Shown here in pieces: positions 19,132 to 20,543 of a stretch of 20,543 nucleotides of DNA (position 1 is its first letter; each line of letters starts with the position of its first letter). Location of the stretch: contig JBBTVI010000016.1 in NCBI GenBank assembly GCA_038063315.1, positions 1-20,543 on the forward strand, in the 5' to 3' direction. Source of the DNA: JBBTVI01 sp038063315. Its GTDB lineage: Bacteria; Patescibacteriota; Minisyncoccia; Sungbacterales; HO2-52-23. The notes under the pieces are model-generated. The model was not told the origin of the DNA, ran no database searches, and saw only the letters and a program-made list of their open reading frames with translations. A program made the position numbers and the translations under genes.

Positions 19132-20543
19132 ATGCCCCGCGAATATCCACTGGAACGAACGCGTAATATCGGCATCATCGCACACATTGATGCCGGAAAA
19201 ACAACCGTCAGCGAGCGGGTGCTTTTTTATACGGGCATTTCGCATAAAATCGGCGAAGTCCATGAGGGCGCCGCGGTTATGGACTGGATGGAGCAGGAGC
19301 GAGAGCGGGGGATTACGATTACCGCCGCCGCAACAACCTGCTTCTGGACCCCGACATATCTTTTAACCAATAATCAAAAACCTGTAACAGACAATAAAGA
19401 CGCTGAATACCGCATCAACATCATTGATACGCCCGGCCATATTGATTTTACAGTCGAGGTGCAGAGGTCGCTCCGCGTGCTTGACGGAGCCGTCGTCATC
19501 TTTGACGGAGTCGCGGGCGTGGAGCCGCAGTCTGAGACCGTCTGGCGCCAGGCCGACAAATTCGGCGTTCCCCGCATCTGTTTTATCAACAAACTCGACC
19601 GCATCGGCGCCTCATTCGAGCGCTCGCTCCAGTCCATTTACGAACGGCTGACGCCCAACGCCGTCGCGCTCACCATACCCATCGGACTTGAGGAAAACCA
19701 TGAAGGCATTATTGACCTTCTCCGCATGAAAGCGCTTTATTTCCGCGGCGAAAACGGCCGCGAGATTGTCACGGACGCCATTCCCGACGCGTTCAAGGCC
19801 ACGGCGGCCGAATGGCGGGAAAAAATGGCCGAGAAAATTGCGGAATCCGACGAGACGCTGACCGAGAAATTCCTTACCGGTTCGGATATCGGCATTGAGG
19901 AATTACGCGTAGTACTCCGGCGCGCAACGATTGCGGCGCGCCTAGTGCCTGTTTTCTGCGGATCCGCGCTCAAAAATAAAGGCGTACAGATCGTCCTCGA
20001 CGGCGTGGTTGACTATTTGCCGTCGCCCTCCGAACTTCCGGCGGTCAAGGGCATTCATCCTGAAACCGGGGAAGAAATCGTCCGCGAGCCCAGCGACGAC
20101 GCGCCTTTTGCCGCGCTCGCCTTCAAACTGCAGACGGATCCGTATGTCGGGCAACTCACCTATTTCCGGGTCTATTCAGGCGTCCTGTCGGCGGGGAGCT
20201 ACGTCTACAATTCCGCGACGGGCGACCAGGAGCGCATCGGACGCCTCCTCCGGATGCACGCCAATTCCCGCGAGGAATTGAAAGATATACAAGCCGGAAA
20301 CATTGCCGCGGCCGTCGGGCTCAAAAATACCCACACGGGCGACACCCTGTGCGACCCGCAAAACCCGATCGTCCTCGAGCAAATCACGTTTCCCGAGCCG
20401 GTTGTCTCGCTCAAAATCGAGCCCAAAACAAAGGCCGATCAGGAACGGATGGGTATTGCGCTCCGGCGCCTTTCGGAAGAAGATCCCACCTTCCGCATCT
20501 CCGGAGATGCGGAAACCGGAGAGACAATTATCTCCGGAATGGG
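19132..20543 (+). CDS. fusA: Elongation factor G, 3' end beyond window
   Basis: Ribosomal translocase GTPase; also helps recycle ribosomes. The first 470 residues are present and the gene runs off the window. Seen: G1 AHIDAGKTT (about residues 17-25), G2 ERGITITAAATT (about 59-70), G3 DTPGHIDF, G4 NKLDR (usual NKMDR), G5 GSALKNKGVQ; then domain II, from about residue 320, starting ALAFKLQTDPYVGQLTYFRVYSG, and the start of domain III (EPKTKADQERMGIALRRLSEEDPTF). ATG 19132 starts the family-typical MPREYPLERTRNIGIIAHID. There is a run of T but no ribosome site before it. Third gene of the str operon, possibly with its own promoter inside the repeat-filled spacer. Confidence 0.97.
   Translation, partial: MPREYPLERTRNIGIIAHIDAGKTTVSERVLFYTGISHKIGEVHEGAAVMDWMEQERERGITITAAATTCFWTPTYLLTNNQKPVTDNKDAEYRINIIDTPGHIDFTVEVQRSLRVLDGAVVIFDGVAGVEPQSETVWRQADKFGVPRICFINKLDRIGASFERSLQSIYERLTPNAVALTIPIGLEENHEGIIDLLRMKALYFRGENGREIVTDAIPDAFKATAAEWREKMAEKIAESDETLTEKFLTGSDIGIEELRVVLRRATIAARLVPVFCGSALKNKGVQIVLDGVVDYLPSPSELPAVKGIHPETGEEIVREPSDDAPFAALAFKLQTDPYVGQLTYFRVYSGVLSAGSYVYNSATGDQERIGRLLRMHANSREELKDIQAGNIAAAVGLKNTHTGDTLCDPQNPIVLEQITFPEPVVSLKIEPKTKADQERMGIALRRLSEEDPTFRISGDAETGETIISGM

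Overview
The window reads as a compact bacterial chromosome segment, most likely from the Candidate Phyla Radiation (Patescibacteria, perhaps Parcubacteria). This is inference from gene style: short genes, ATGA overlaps, several apparently leaderless or near-leaderless starts, tRNA genes without an encoded CCA, and small hypothetical proteins of a kind common in those genomes. TGA is used as a normal stop, so the Gly-recoding lineages are unlikely. Composition looks moderately GC-rich. One assembly gap (10 N at 17063-17072) breaks a gene.

Layout: serS, then alr-ftsQ as an overlapping pair (+). A Glu/Leu-type amino acid dehydrogenase and miaA follow on the minus strand. A leaderless CxxC membrane protein and a 10-helix-type transporter-like protein (+) come next. 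Then comes an accessory stretch: a small membrane protein, a GIY-YIG nuclease downstream of tRNA-Gly(TCC) with copies of the tRNA trailer between them, a diverged class 1 dihydroorotate dehydrogenase-like gene overlapping a 100-residue hypothetical gene, a probable 38-residue micro-protein, an unrecognised 234-residue gene, and a toxin-antitoxin pair reading into rdgB. After tRNA-Pro(GGG) come pepA and rpmB (-), a site-2-protease-family gene and a SAM methyltransferase with ATGA overlap (+), the gapped gene, and finally the str operon rpsL-rpsG-fusA, the last cut by the window end.

The most striking feature is repeats in nearly every spacer. One family is a palindromic element with GTCATTGCGAG/CTCGCAATGAC internal ends. 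Some copies carry longer terminal inverted repeats (TAAGAAAC-type or GTAACCCCTCACAGG-type). It abuts or enters genes: it supplies the serS stop codon, encodes the last 23 or so residues of PepA, contains the possible alr start, and lies 10 bp from rpmB. A second, AT-rich palindromic repeat exactly fills both the pepA-rpmB and rpsL-rpsG spacers. A third unit is the tRNA-Gly trailer palindrome beside the GIY-YIG gene. Alr carries two purine-rich in-frame insertions, one of them a strong G-quadruplex motif.

Functionally the window mixes translation (serS, miaA, rpmB, rpsL, rpsG, fusA, two tRNAs), envelope and division (alr, ftsQ), nucleotide hygiene (rdgB) and peptide or amino acid turnover (pepA, dehydrogenase). 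I did not find a complete new defence or biosynthetic system. The best candidates for something undescribed are the tRNA-Gly/GIY-YIG/trailer-repeat unit and the repeat elements that deliver stop codons, start codons and promoter-like boxes to neighbouring genes.
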